A DNA stretch of 64,000 nt from Candidatus Caccoplasma merdavium (lineage in GTDB: Bacteria > Bacteroidota > Bacteroidia > Bacteroidales > UBA11471), in contig DVLI01000020.1 in the NCBI GenBank assembly GCA_018715595.1, positions 76,586-140,585 on the forward strand, in the 5' to 3' direction. Position 1 is the first letter of the stretch, and every line of letters begins with the position of its first letter. The translations under genes were made by a program, and so were the position numbers. Shown here one piece after another: positions 40,389-50,948 of this stretch. Under the pieces are notes generated by a model, which made no database searches, was not told where the DNA came from, and saw nothing but the letters and a program-made list of their open reading frames with translations.

Positions 40389-41117
40389 ATGAAACGGACA
40401 AAACAAGGACTCATTTTCTCCTCACTCATTCTGCTCTCGCTTTGCGGCCTGAGCAGCTGCCTCGGCGATAAAGGCAACATGACCACCTCGTATGGGACAG
40501 GCACCATTCTCAACCTGAACAACACGCCCTGCATACGACTCGATGATATAAACCTCAATATCACGGGAGCCGGCATTCCCACTCTCGAAGACAGCATTGC
40601 CCGCGCCATCGTATATTATACCATCGACTGGGACAACCAGACCGCCAATGCCGAAGCCAAAGGCATATACGATGCCACCTTCTCAAATATCGACACCTGG
40701 GGCATAGACGACTTTACCGAAATGCCCGGAGATTTTGACTTCAAGGCAACCGATACGCTGCGCGCCATCGCCCAACCGTATATTACTTACGGAACCGAAA
40801 TCACCCCCAACATGTTGACGATGAACGTCAGACTCTACGCCGGAGAAGGCAATGTGAGCCTGATTCAGAAAAACACGCCGGCCGACCCCAATTACATGGG
40901 AATGACCACCGACACCCTCATTGTCGCCTATGAAATGGCAGAATGGTCGAAAGAGACGCGCGATGTATGGTACACATTCGAACTGCCCGACTATCCGTCG
41001 AACATCACCTCCCTCACCTTATTGTACCGGAGCGCCTCTAACTCGGGATTCACCTCGGTATGGAAACAGGACCTCGGAGGATACATCTACACGATGTCGA
41101 CCAAATTCAGCGATTAA
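40389..41117 (+). CDS. NigD-like lipoprotein
   Basis: A 242-residue exported lipoprotein with the lipobox LSSC (Cys24) after a hydrophobic signal. The mature protein (LGDKGNMTTSYGTGTILNLNNTPCIRLDD, later VWYTFELPDYPSNITSLTLLYRSASNSGFTSVWKQ) matches my recollection of NigD-like proteins, named after a putative immunity factor of Prevotella nigrescens. No immunity role is shown here. It is 18 nt after the barrel gene and ends before a strong terminator, so it is the last gene of the sigma operon. Confidence 0.7.
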   Translation: MKRTKQGLIFSSLILLSLCGLSSCLGDKGNMTTSYGTGTILNLNNTPCIRLDDINLNITGAGIPTLEDSIARAIVYYTIDWDNQTANAEAKGIYDATFSNIDTWGIDDFTEMPGDFDFKATDTLRAIAQPYITYGTEITPNMLTMNVRLYAGEGNVSLIQKNTPADPNYMGMTTDTLIVAYEMAEWSKETRDVWYTFELPDYPSNITSLTLLYRSASNSGFTSVWKQDLGGYIYTMSTKFSD

Positions 41118-41162
41118 AAACAATTTCAGAACATATACAGACTTTTTTCCAGTAAAAGTGCC

Positions 41163-41200
41163 GCGAGACATCAATCGAGAGATTGGTGTCTCGCTTTTTT
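41163..41200 (+). terminator. Terminator of the sigma operon
   Basis: 14-bp arms at 41163-41176 and 41181-41194 with one G-U pair, a GAGA loop and six T. Confidence 0.9.
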
Positions 41201-41268
41201 GCACAAAAGCGGGTGTCGGGGAATGTCTTTTTTTTATCAAATATTCCTCGGAATAAATAATTATTTCC

Positions 41269-41276
41269 TATTTTTG
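41269..41276 (+). promoter_or_regulatory. -7 element of the thiamine operon promoter
   Basis: TATTTTTG, 7 nt before the TPP riboswitch, where transcription of the leader should begin. Confidence 0.55.
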
Positions 41277-41282
41277 TCACAG

Positions 41283-41362
41283 AAACAAAAGGGGTGCCGG
41301 AACAAACGGCTGAGATTACACCCTATGAACCTGCCCGGGTAATGCCGGGAAGGAATTTGTTC
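41283..41362 (+). promoter_or_regulatory. TPP riboswitch (THI element)
   Basis: The conserved core is present in order: GGGGTGCC, GGCTGAGA, ACCCTATGAACCTG, GGGTAATGCCGG and AAGGAA. The closing stem P1 pairs AACAAA (41284-41289) with TTTGTT (41356-41361). It lies 77 nt before thiD and should turn the operon down when thiamine pyrophosphate is abundant. Confidence 0.95.
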
Positions 41363-41438
41363 ATAGAGAAAACCAAACCAAAATATCTCACAAACAGCCT
41401 GACCCATATTCCGGTACTTTCTCAAAACGACTGAGAAT

Positions 41439-42275
41439 ATGGAATGTCATTATCCCACTTGCCTTACTATTGCAGGCTCGGACAGTAGCGGAGGCGCCGG
41501 CATACAAGCCGACCTCAAAACGATGTCAGCACTGGGCGTGTATGGTATGTCTGTCATTACAGCAGTGACCGCACAAAACACCTGCGGCGTGACCGGCATT
41601 CAAGCCATAACCCCGGATATCGTAAAAGCACAACTCGAAGCCGTATTTTCCGATATTGCCTGCGATGCCGTGAAAATAGGTATGCTTTTCTCTGTCGAGA
41701 CCATCGCTGCGACCATTGACATGTTGGACAAATATGCACCCCTGCACATTGTGCTCGACCCGGTATTGGTATCGACCAGCGGCCACCGTCTCTACGGCGA
41801 CGACCGCCTTGTAGATGCCCTGAAAGCGGGGCTCTTCCCGCGGGCGACCCTCATCACGCCCAACACCGAAGAGGCCGCCCTCCTGTCGGGAATCGCCATT
41901 CACAGCGAGCCCGACATGTATCGCGCAGGAGAAGTCCTCCTGGGAATGGGTTGTCGAGCCGTCCTCATCAAGGGCGGACATCTTATGCAACAGGCGATGA
42001 ACGACATACTTTTCACATCGGGCAACGCCCCGCTCCTGTTCTCGGCCGAAAAGGTCGACACGCCCAACACTCACGGCACAGGGTGCACACTCTCTTCGGC
42101 TATCGCTTCTTATTTGGCTTTGGGCAAAGAGTTGAAAACCGCTATCGCTCTCGCGAAACAATATGTCCACGAAGGTCTGACAGCGGGCGCCCATGTGACG
42201 GTAGGCCACGGCCACGGTCCTCTGAACCATCTCTTCGCCCCACTCCCTCTTCTCGCGAAAAACAACACAAAATAA
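41439..42275 (+). CDS. thiD: Hydroxymethylpyrimidine (phosphate) kinase
   Basis: ThiD phosphorylates HMP and then HMP-P to the pyrophosphate used in thiamine synthesis. It has 278 residues. Motifs are [19 protein letters not shown] at the N-terminus, [24 protein letters not shown] and the ribokinase-type anion hole [18 protein letters not shown]. It is the first gene after the riboswitch. The start ATG 41439 precedes the conserved [11 protein letters not shown] segment. Confidence 0.96.
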   Translation: MECHYPTCLTIAGSDSSGGAGIQADLKTMSALGVYGMSVITAVTAQNTCGVTGIQAITPDIVKAQLEAVFSDIACDAVKIGMLFSVETIAATIDMLDKYAPLHIVLDPVLVSTSGHRLYGDDRLVDALKAGLFPRATLITPNTEEAALLSGIAIHSEPDMYRAGEVLLGMGCRAVLIKGGHLMQQAMNDILFTSGNAPLLFSAEKVDTPNTHGTGCTLSSAIASYLALGKELKTAIALAKQYVHEGLTAGAHVTVGHGHGPLNHLFAPLPLLAKNNTK

Positions 42276-42297
42276 CGATAAACTCTGCGTATAAGGT

Positions 42298-42498
42298 ATG
42301 AAAGTCTTTTTGAACCGTCAAGAAATATGTGTTGGCAGCCGGGCAACTCTCAAAGAATTGCTTTTAGGACAAAGCATCTCGTCCGAGGGTATTGCCGTCG
42401 CCGTCAACAACCGCATCATCAGCAAAGACGATTGGGCAACCACATTCTTGTCGAACAACGACAAGGTGACCGTCATTCACGCTGCCTGCGGCGGATAA
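42298..42498 (+). CDS. thiS: Sulfur carrier protein ThiS
   Basis: A 66-residue ubiquitin-like carrier that ends in the essential Gly-Gly (AACGG). ThiF adenylates this C-terminus and it becomes the thiocarboxylate that gives sulfur to the thiazole. AVAVNNRIISKDDWATTFLSNNDKVTVIHA is standard for the family. It lies 22 nt after thiD and just before a terminator-like hairpin. Confidence 0.94.
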   Translation: MKVFLNRQEICVGSRATLKELLLGQSISSEGIAVAVNNRIISKDDWATTFLSNNDKVTVIHAACGG

Positions 42499-42525
42499 TG
42501 ATTCTCTTCGATGACAAAACCATGT

Positions 42526-42571
42526 AAAAGCCCGATTCCCATGACATCGGGAATCGGGCTTTTCTTTTTTT
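42526..42571 (+). terminator. Terminator-like hairpin inside the thiamine operon
   Basis: Perfect 15-bp arms at 42526-42540 and 42549-42563 with an 8-nt loop, then CTTTTTTTG. It looks like a full intrinsic terminator but sits between thiS and the tenI-like gene, 27 nt after the thiS stop. Confidence 0.88.
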
Positions 42572-42579
42572 GATTTTAC

Positions 42580-43170
42580 ATGAAACTGATAGGAATTACA
42601 AGCGAAACGATATTCGAGGGGGAGGCGGCCCAAATCGTGCGTTGGCTCGAATGCGGCCTTGACCAAATGCACATACGCAAACCGGGATATTTGTCCGACG
42701 AAATCGCCACCTTGCTGGAACACATTCCGGCCGAGTACCATACCCGGCTGATTCTCCATGACCACTTCGAGCTGGCCCACGAGTACCCCGTAGGCGGATT
42801 GCACCTCAACCGCCGCAACCCGGTGTGTCCGGCCGGCTATCAAGGCACCACGGGACGTTCGTGCCACAGCCTCGACGAAGTAAAGACATGCTGCGACACG
42901 ACCTATTGTTTCCTCAGTCCCATCTACGACAGCATTTCAAAAAAAGGATACACCTCACACTTCCCGGCCGGGACCCTCGACCGAGCCCGACAAGAAGGCA
43001 TCATCTCCCAACGCGTCTACGCCCTCGGCGGCATCACACCGCAACAATTTCCACAAATCGAAGGCTGGGGATTTGGCGGAGCCGCGATGCTCGGCTACCT
43101 GTGGGAAGCAGCGTCGCCCGAAGAAACCGCCGTCCGCATGGAAACCCTGAAAGCCTATCTGAGACACTAA
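42580..43170 (+). CDS. TenI/ThiE-like protein
   Basis: A 196-residue TIM-barrel protein related to thiamine phosphate synthase. GLDQMHIRKPGYLSDEIATLLEHIP, GGLHLNRRNP, GRSCHSLDEV and FLSPIYDSISKKGY follow the ThiE/TenI pattern. A second, more canonical ThiE follows directly. That makes a TenI role (thiazole tautomerase) or another accessory role the better guess for this copy. The substrate residues cannot be tested by eye. It begins 9 nt after the internal terminator. Confidence 0.78.
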   Translation: MKLIGITSETIFEGEAAQIVRWLECGLDQMHIRKPGYLSDEIATLLEHIPAEYHTRLILHDHFELAHEYPVGGLHLNRRNPVCPAGYQGTTGRSCHSLDEVKTCCDTTYCFLSPIYDSISKKGYTSHFPAGTLDRARQEGIISQRVYALGGITPQQFPQIEGWGFGGAAMLGYLWEAASPEETAVRMETLKAYLRH

Positions 43171-43180
43171 CCTGCACGCC

Positions 43181-43807
43181 ATGCTACAATTTATCACGCA
43201 CACCAACGAACGATATGATTACTACACATCGGCACAAGCCGCTCTCGAAGGGGGCTGCCGATGGATACAACTACGCATGAAGGAGGCCGGCGACGACGAA
43301 ATTCTCGCTGTCGCCCACCCTTTGCGCGCGCTCTGCAACCGCTACGGTGCCACCCTCATTCTCGACGACAAAGTGGAACTTGTCTCCAAATGCAAAGCCG
43401 ACGGCGTGCACCTCGGGAAAAACGACATGCCGCCGCGCGAGGCACGTCGCATTCTCGGAGAGAAAGCCATTATCGGCGGGACGGCCAACAGCATCGACGA
43501 CATCGACTACCTGGTTGCAAGCGGGGTGAATTACATAGGACTGGGACCTTTCCGCTTCACAGAGACCAAGAAGAAGCTGAGTCCCATTCTGGGCATCGAA
43601 GGCTATCGGCACATCTTACAAGCCTGCCGAGACAAAGGATACCCCCTCCCCATCGTCGCCATCGGCGGCATCACGCTCGACGATATACCCCGACTCATGA
43701 CAACGGGCATCGCCGGCATCGCTTTATCGGGGACAATCCTGAACGCCGAAAAGCCCGCAGAAGAAACTCGAAAAATTATCGAATCTATTAATAACAACAA
43801 ATTATGA
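43181..43807 (+). CDS. thiE: Thiamine phosphate synthase
   Basis: ThiE joins HMP pyrophosphate to thiazole phosphate. The 208-residue protein has [77 protein letters not shown] and [11 protein letters not shown], the complete ThiE signature set. The stop codon overlaps the thiG start (ATGA at 43804-43807), so translation is coupled. Confidence 0.95.
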   Translation: MLQFITHTNERYDYYTSAQAALEGGCRWIQLRMKEAGDDEILAVAHPLRALCNRYGATLILDDKVELVSKCKADGVHLGKNDMPPREARRILGEKAIIGGTANSIDDIDYLVASGVNYIGLGPFRFTETKKKLSPILGIEGYRHILQACRDKGYPLPIVAIGGITLDDIPRLMTTGIAGIALSGTILNAEKPAEETRKIIESINNNKL

Positions 43808-44574
43808 ACAAATTGATTATCGGAGGACGGGAGTTCAACTCCCGCCTGTTTGTCGGAACCGGCAAATTCAGTTCAAACGATTTGATGCAACAAGCCATTC
43901 TCGCATCGGAGTCGGAAATGGTAACCGTCGCCATGAAACGCGTCGACATGGACGCACCGCAACAAGACGACATTCTCACCCACATTCGCAAAGAGAGCAT
44001 ACAACTGCTTCCCAACACCTCGGGTGTGCGCAATGCCGAAGAAGCCGTCCTCGCCGCCCAACTGGCCCGGGAAGCATTCGGGACGAACTTTATCAAACTC
44101 GAAATACACCCCGACCCCAAATACCTGCTTCCCGACCCGATAGAGACCCTGAAAGCAACCGAAGAACTGGTAAAGATGGGATTTGTCGTGCTGCCCTACA
44201 TACAGGCCGACCCCGTTTTGTGCAAACGGCTCGAAGAGGTGGGCGCCGCCACAGTCATGCCCCTGGGCGCCCCCATCGGCACCAACAAGGGATTGCGCAC
44301 CCGCGACCTGCTCGAAATCATCATCGCCGAGAGCCGCGTGCCCGTTGTCGTCGATGCCGGTATCGGTGCGCCTTCACATGCCGCCGAAGCCATGGAATTG
44401 GGAGCCGACGCCGTGCTGGTCAACACCGCCATCGCCGTAGCAGGGAATCCCGTCGAAATGGCCATCGCATTCAAAGAGGCGGTTATCGCCGGCCGACGGG
44501 CCTACGAAGCCGGCCTCGGCGCACAATGTGCCCACGCCATCGCCAGCAGCCCCCTTACCTCATTTCTCGACTAA
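43804..44574 (+). CDS. thiG: Thiazole synthase ThiG
   Basis: ThiG builds the thiazole phosphate ring from deoxyxylulose phosphate, dehydroglycine and ThiS thiocarboxylate. It has 256 residues. Stretches include [58 protein letters not shown] and [30 protein letters not shown]. It overlaps thiE by four bases. Confidence 0.97.
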   Translation: MNKLIIGGREFNSRLFVGTGKFSSNDLMQQAILASESEMVTVAMKRVDMDAPQQDDILTHIRKESIQLLPNTSGVRNAEEAVLAAQLAREAFGTNFIKLEIHPDPKYLLPDPIETLKATEELVKMGFVVLPYIQADPVLCKRLEEVGAATVMPLGAPIGTNKGLRTRDLLEIIIAESRVPVVVDAGIGAPSHAAEAMELGADAVLVNTAIAVAGNPVEMAIAFKEAVIAGRRAYEAGLGAQCAHAIASSPLTSFLD

Positions 44575-46281
<1,707 letters not shown>

Positions 46282-46288
46282 GAGGAAG

Positions 46289-46620
46289 ATGGACCGCATC
46301 ACCGACCTACGCACCGTTCTCGGGCAACCGTTGTCACGCCAAGCCATCGGCCAGGTAGCCGCATCGGTGGCAGAATATCCGAGTGACAGATGTTGTCGCC
46401 CCGTGAAAAACCGGCCGTGCAGGCTCTCAGCATGAAGTTGGCTTTCGAACTTGGCAAAGAAGAACCCGAACTACTGTCCGAATTGAAATTATATTTAGAA
46501 AACTGTTCAACACAATTCTACTCGCCCGCCTTCCTCTCAGCCCGAAGGAATGTGTTGCGCCACATAGAATCTCAACAAAAAAACAAGGTATCAAAGAAAT
46601 GTTGTTTTCAGAAGAATTAG
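46289..46620 (+). pseudogene. Decayed HEAT-like gene between thiC and thiH
   Basis: Two pieces in different frames look like one broken gene. From ATG 46289 the first frame reads MDRITDLRTVLGQPLSRQAIGQ...VAEYPSDR and then loses sense. From 46390 the second reads MLSPREKPAVQALSMKLAF, ELLSELKLYLENC, ARRNVLRHIE. These resemble the N-terminal and C-terminal ends of a small HEAT-like Bacteroidetes protein of about 190 residues that I recall, with the middle about 100 residues missing and a frame change near 46380-46390. The second piece overlaps the thiH start by 22 nt. Alternatively the second frame is a real small gene, or a one-base sequencing error joins the pieces. Confidence 0.5.
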
Positions 46621-47711
46621 AGAAATATTCGTGGGACGAAATCACGAAACAGATATATGCAAAAACAGAAGCCGATGTCGCCCGCGCCCTCACTCAGGAA
46701 CACCTGCAAATAGAGGACTTCATGGCTCTCATCTCACCGGCCGCCGAGCACTACCTCGAAGAGATGGCCGTCCGCAGCCGCATGTATACCCAGCAACGCT
46801 TCGGGAAAACCATCAGCATGTATATCCCGATGTATATCACCAACTCCTGCACCAATTTCTGCGTCTACTGCGGGTTCAACCACAACAATCCCATCAACCG
46901 CATTATCCTCACCGACGAAGAAATCGTGGAGGAATGCAAAGCGATACGCCGCCTGGGGCCGTTCGAAAACCTGCTCATCGTCACGGGAGAAAACCCGCAC
47001 TTGGCCGGTGTCGACTATCTCGAAAACGCATTGCGGCTGGCACGCCCCTACTTCTCCAACCTCACCATCGAAGTCATGCCGCTCAAAAGCGAAGATTACT
47101 ACCGGCTCACCCAGTCGGGACTGAACGGCGTAGTCTGCTTCCAGGAAACCTACCACCGCGAGCGCTACAAGGTTTACCACCCCAAAGGCATGAAATCGAA
47201 CTTCGAGTGGCGTGTCAACGGCTTCGACCGCATGGGACAGGCCGGTGTGCACAAGATAGGCATGGGCGTGCTCATCGGTCTCGAAGAGTGGCGCACCGAC
47301 ATCACCTTCATGGCCATACACCTGCAATATCTGCGCAAAAAATACTGGAAGACCCGTTACAGCGTCAATTTCCCGCGGTTGCGGCCATCGGAAGGCCACT
47401 TCCAACCCAACGTCGTGATGAGCGACCGGCAACTGGCGCAGACGATTTTCGCCTTCCGCCTCTTCGACCACGACGTCGACATTTCGGTATCGACCCGTGA
47501 GAATCCGCAATTCCGCGACCACATCGCCACCCTGGGCGCCACATCGTTGAGCGCCGGCTCAAAAACCGAACCGGGCGGATACTTCACCCACCCGCAGGCA
47601 CTCGAACAATTTGTCGTCAGTGACGACCGCACCCCCGCCGAAGTGGAACAAGCCGTCAAGAAAGCCGGATATGAAGTGGTGTGGAAAGACTGGGACCGCA
47701 TTTTCGACTAA
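46599..47711 (+). CDS. thiH: 2-iminoacetate synthase ThiH (radical SAM)
   Basis: ThiH cleaves tyrosine to dehydroglycine and p-cresol, supplying ThiG under low oxygen. It has 370 residues. The cluster motif is CTNFCVYC (Cys84, Cys88, Cys91). Further family motifs are LIVTGENPHLAGVDYL, QETYHRERYKVYHPKGMKSNF and MGVLIGLEEWRTD. Use of ThiH rather than the oxygen-dependent glycine oxidase ThiO suits an anaerobe. Confidence 0.96.
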   Translation: MLFSEELEKYSWDEITKQIYAKTEADVARALTQEHLQIEDFMALISPAAEHYLEEMAVRSRMYTQQRFGKTISMYIPMYITNSCTNFCVYCGFNHNNPINRIILTDEEIVEECKAIRRLGPFENLLIVTGENPHLAGVDYLENALRLARPYFSNLTIEVMPLKSEDYYRLTQSGLNGVVCFQETYHRERYKVYHPKGMKSNFEWRVNGFDRMGQAGVHKIGMGVLIGLEEWRTDITFMAIHLQYLRKKYWKTRYSVNFPRLRPSEGHFQPNVVMSDRQLAQTIFAFRLFDHDVDISVSTRENPQFRDHIATLGATSLSAGSKTEPGGYFTHPQALEQFVVSDDRTPAEVEQAVKKAGYEVVWKDWDRIFD

Positions 47712-47723
47712 ACGAGAATACTC

Positions 47724-48425
47724 ATGACGCCATCGGAACGTTACGCCCGCCAAGTCATGCTGCCCGAGATAGGCATCTCGGGCCAGCAGGCTTTGGAGCG
47801 GGCTTCGGTACTCATCGTCGGAGCCGGCGGGCTGGGTTCGCCCATCGCCCTCTACCTCTGTGCCGCCGGAATAGGCCGCATAGGTCTTATCGACGGTGAC
47901 ACCGTATCGGAAAGCAACCTGCAACGACAGATTCTCTACACCGAAGATGAAACCGGGAAGAGCAAGGTCGAATGTGCCCGAGCCACCTTGGCAGGACAGA
48001 ACGGGAAATGCCGCATCGACACCTATCCGCACTTCCTCACCGAAAAAAATGCCGCCGACATCATCACGCCCTATGACATCATTGTCGACGGGTGCGACAA
48101 CTACGCCACCCGATACCTTCTCGACGACTGGTGCCACCGTTTGCAAAAGCCCTATGTCTACGGAAGCATCGAAGGTTTCCGGGGGCAAGTGTCGGTATTC
48201 GACGGCGACAAAGGGAAACGATATGCACAACTGTTTCCCGACCGAGCCACCCTCTCGTCGCGACACGCCGTGCCGGCGGGTGTCATCGGCCCCACACCCG
48301 GTGTCATCGGCAGCATCGAGGCCGCCGAGGTCATCAAACTCATCACCGGCTGCGGAGAACCGCTCTACAATCGGCTTTTCACCATCGACTTGCTCACGAT
48401 GGAAAGCTACACGCTCGACATTTAG
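47724..48425 (+). CDS. thiF: ThiF/MoeB-type adenylyltransferase lacking the zinc and catalytic cysteines
   Basis: An E1-like enzyme of 233 residues expected to adenylate the ThiS C-terminus. The nucleotide site is VLIVGAGGLGSPIALYL, with the Arg finger in ESNLQRQILY and DGCDNYATRYLLDD. The stretch that normally carries CxxC for zinc and the sulfur-transfer cysteine reads KRYAQLFPDRATLSSRHAVPAGVIG, without cysteine, and the second CxxC is also absent. Adenylation may be intact while sulfur transfer uses another route. It is the last gene of the operon, 12 nt after thiH. Confidence 0.88.
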   Translation: MTPSERYARQVMLPEIGISGQQALERASVLIVGAGGLGSPIALYLCAAGIGRIGLIDGDTVSESNLQRQILYTEDETGKSKVECARATLAGQNGKCRIDTYPHFLTEKNAADIITPYDIIVDGCDNYATRYLLDDWCHRLQKPYVYGSIEGFRGQVSVFDGDKGKRYAQLFPDRATLSSRHAVPAGVIGPTPGVIGSIEAAEVIKLITGCGEPLYNRLFTIDLLTMESYTLDI

Positions 48426-48508
48426 CCATGCAAAATGGGTGAAAACCTTGCGGGAACCAAATTTTTTTCACATATTCGCTTTGCGTTTCCACCCAAAATC
48501 GAACCTCT

Positions 48509-50677
48509 ATGAAAAACAAAGTGCACCTTCTTTGTGCGTTGGTCTTGGCCGCGCTACCCCTTTTCCCGACTCATGCCGATGAAGGCATGTGGCTCCTCCC
48601 GCTACTCAAAGGGCAAAACATCGAACAGATGAAAGGTCTCGGCCTCGAAATCTGCGCCGAAGACATTTACCACCCCGACTCGGTGTCGCTGAAAGATGCC
48701 GTGGTCATTTTCGGCAACGGTTGCACCGGCGAAGTCATTTCGCCGCAAGGTCTCGTCCTGACCAACCACCACTGCGGTTATGACTACATACAGGCTCACA
48801 GCAGCGTCGACAACGACCTGCTCACCAATGGATTTTGGGCCAAAAACCGCAAAGAAGAGTTGCCCAATCCGGGACTCACGGTGACATTCATCGACAAAAT
48901 CGAGGAGGTGACCGACTATGTCGAAGAAGAGTTGGAGAAGGACACCAGCCACATCGAGATGAAATATCTCAATACCCAATTTCTCAACTCGCTGGCCGAG
49001 AAACGCGTAGGGAAAGATTTCCTGGAAAACAATCCCGGTACGACGGTCATCATCAAGCCCTTCTACGGAGGCAACCGCTACTACATGTTCACCCAAAAGG
49101 TCTATCCCGATGTGCGCATGGTCGCCGCGCCCCCCTCTTCCATCGGGAAATTCGGTGCCGATACCGACAACTGGGAATGGCCGCGACACACAGGCGATTT
49201 CTCCATATTCCGCGTCTATGCCGACTCTTTGGGCAACCCTGCCCCCTACGACACCTGCAACGTGCCCCTGCGACCGAAAAAATATTTCGACCTCAGTATC
49301 AGAGGCGTCAAGGAGAACGACTTTGTCATGATCATGGGCTTCCCCGGACGCACCAACCACTATTACACCCCGGCCGAAGTCAAGGAACGGAAAGAAATCG
49401 ACAACCAAATACGCATCAACGTGAGAGACCTGCGCCAAAGGCTCATGCTCAATGCCATGCTTGCCGACCCCAAAGTGCGCATACAATACGCCGGGAAATA
49501 TGCCTCCTCGACCAACAGCTACAAGAGCAGCAAAGGCATGAACATCATGATCGACCTGCAATCGACGGCCTATCTCAAAGAGCGTCAAATGAACGAGCTC
49601 CTCAACTGGGGGTGGGACAATGACATCGCCGAATACCGCGAAGCCGTGGATATAATTGCCCACGAAGTGCAAAAACGCGCCGGACTGAAAAAACGCATGC
49701 AATACCTGCTCGAAGCCTTGTGGATAGGCACCGAATGCAGCCGTGTACCGACCAACTTCGACACACTCAAAGAAGGTTTGAACGGCAACGACTCGACCCG
49801 ACGGGCTGCCCTCGAAGCATTTGACAAGCTCTACTACACGTTCTATGACAAAGATTATGCCCCCGACGTCGACCGCCGCATCGCCAAGGCCATGCTGAAA
49901 ATGTATGCCGACAGCATTGCACCCGAATATTACCCGTCGTTCTTCAAAACCATCAACCGCAAACACAAGGGCGACATCGGGAAATATGTCGATAACCTGT
50001 TCGAAAACTCCTTGTTTGTCAATCCCGACAAATACGAAAAATGGAAAAAACGTCCCAACCTCAAACTTCTTGAAAACGACGGCATGGTGAAGTATGCCCG
50101 TGCCATCAAGGAAGAAGCACGTCGCATCAACGAGGAACTGCAACCCATTGACAAGGAGATTGCCAACGCCCAAAAATCGTATATCGCCGGCCAGTTGCTC
50201 CTGCACGCCGACAAAGCCAACTATCCCGACGCCAACTTCACGCTGCGACTCACCTACGGTCAGGTAAAATCATATTCCCCCGCAAATGCCATTACCTATA
50301 ATTTCGCAACGACCCTCGATGGAGTCATGGAAAAAGAAGACCCGACAAACTGGGAATTTGTGGTAGATAAGAAACTGAAAGAACTCTACCGAAAAAAAGA
50401 TTTCGGTTTCTATGCAAACGAGCAAGGACGAATGCCCGTCAATTTCATTGCCAATACCCACACGACAGGTGGGAACTCGGGCAGTCCCGTGCTCAACAGC
50501 CGGGGCGAACTGGTAGGTATCAACTTCGACCGCAACTGGGAAGGCATCACGGGTGACATACAATACCAGAGCCGCTACCAACGCTCCATTATCACCGACA
50601 TACGTTACATTCTCTTTATCATCGACAAATATGCCAATGCCGACTACCTGCTCGACGAACTGATTATCAATCCTTAA
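48509..50677 (+). CDS. dpp11: S46-family dipeptidyl peptidase, DPP11 type
   Basis: A periplasmic serine exopeptidase of 722 residues that releases dipeptides from peptide N-termini. The signal peptide ends near THADEG. The catalytic His is in LTNHHCG (His88), the Asp probably in GDFSIFRVYAD, and the nucleophile is Ser657 in TGGNSGSP. Arg675 in NFDRNWEG occupies the position that is Arg in Porphyromonas DPP11 (Asp/Glu specificity) and Gly in DPP7. The 18-residue distance from the serine is the same. I therefore predict preference for acidic P1 residues. It supports amino-acid feeding of an asaccharolytic or mixed anaerobe. Confidence 0.9.
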   Translation: MKNKVHLLCALVLAALPLFPTHADEGMWLLPLLKGQNIEQMKGLGLEICAEDIYHPDSVSLKDAVVIFGNGCTGEVISPQGLVLTNHHCGYDYIQAHSSVDNDLLTNGFWAKNRKEELPNPGLTVTFIDKIEEVTDYVEEELEKDTSHIEMKYLNTQFLNSLAEKRVGKDFLENNPGTTVIIKPFYGGNRYYMFTQKVYPDVRMVAAPPSSIGKFGADTDNWEWPRHTGDFSIFRVYADSLGNPAPYDTCNVPLRPKKYFDLSIRGVKENDFVMIMGFPGRTNHYYTPAEVKERKEIDNQIRINVRDLRQRLMLNAMLADPKVRIQYAGKYASSTNSYKSSKGMNIMIDLQSTAYLKERQMNELLNWGWDNDIAEYREAVDIIAHEVQKRAGLKKRMQYLLEALWIGTECSRVPTNFDTLKEGLNGNDSTRRAALEAFDKLYYTFYDKDYAPDVDRRIAKAMLKMYADSIAPEYYPSFFKTINRKHKGDIGKYVDNLFENSLFVNPDKYEKWKKRPNLKLLENDGMVKYARAIKEEARRINEELQPIDKEIANAQKSYIAGQLLLHADKANYPDANFTLRLTYGQVKSYSPANAITYNFATTLDGVMEKEDPTNWEFVVDKKLKELYRKKDFGFYANEQGRMPVNFIANTHTTGGNSGSPVLNSRGELVGINFDRNWEGITGDIQYQSRYQRSIITDIRYILFIIDKYANADYLLDELIINP

Positions 50678-50701
50678 TTACGACTATCCTCCCATCATAC
50701 C

Positions 50702-50744
50702 CAAGGGGTTGTATCAAGAATTTTGATACGACCCCTTGTATTTG
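50702..50744 (+). terminator. Terminator after dpp11
   Basis: Perfect 16-bp arms at 50702-50717 and 50723-50738 with a 5-nt loop, followed by TATTTGG. Only a short T-run. Confidence 0.75.
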
Positions 50745-50948
50745 GACGGGGTTGAAAATGGCAAGGGTATTTTTCCTTTCGTCATAAAAACGCGCTTCCA
50801 CCGTTTATTCCCCCCTGTCCCCTTCTCTATACGACAAGACGTTTCGTCCAATGGGCCATTTCACACGGGGAGGGACAAGGCTTCGGGCGTTCTCCATCAC
50901 CCCATCAACGGGGAAACAGCCGACCGTTCTAACTCGTAGGGGGGGACA

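Noticed and set aside
48426-48508. Promoter for dpp11 from the TTCGCTTTG stretch
   Set aside because: It matches the -7 consensus only partly and lacks a spaced -33 box, so I did not call it.
48602-50206. 534-codon open frame opposite the S46 peptidase gene
   Set aside because: Antisense shadow of a peptidase with an intact catalytic site.
50736-50939. 67-codon frame after dpp11
   Set aside because: It starts inside a terminator hairpin and has no recognisable features.
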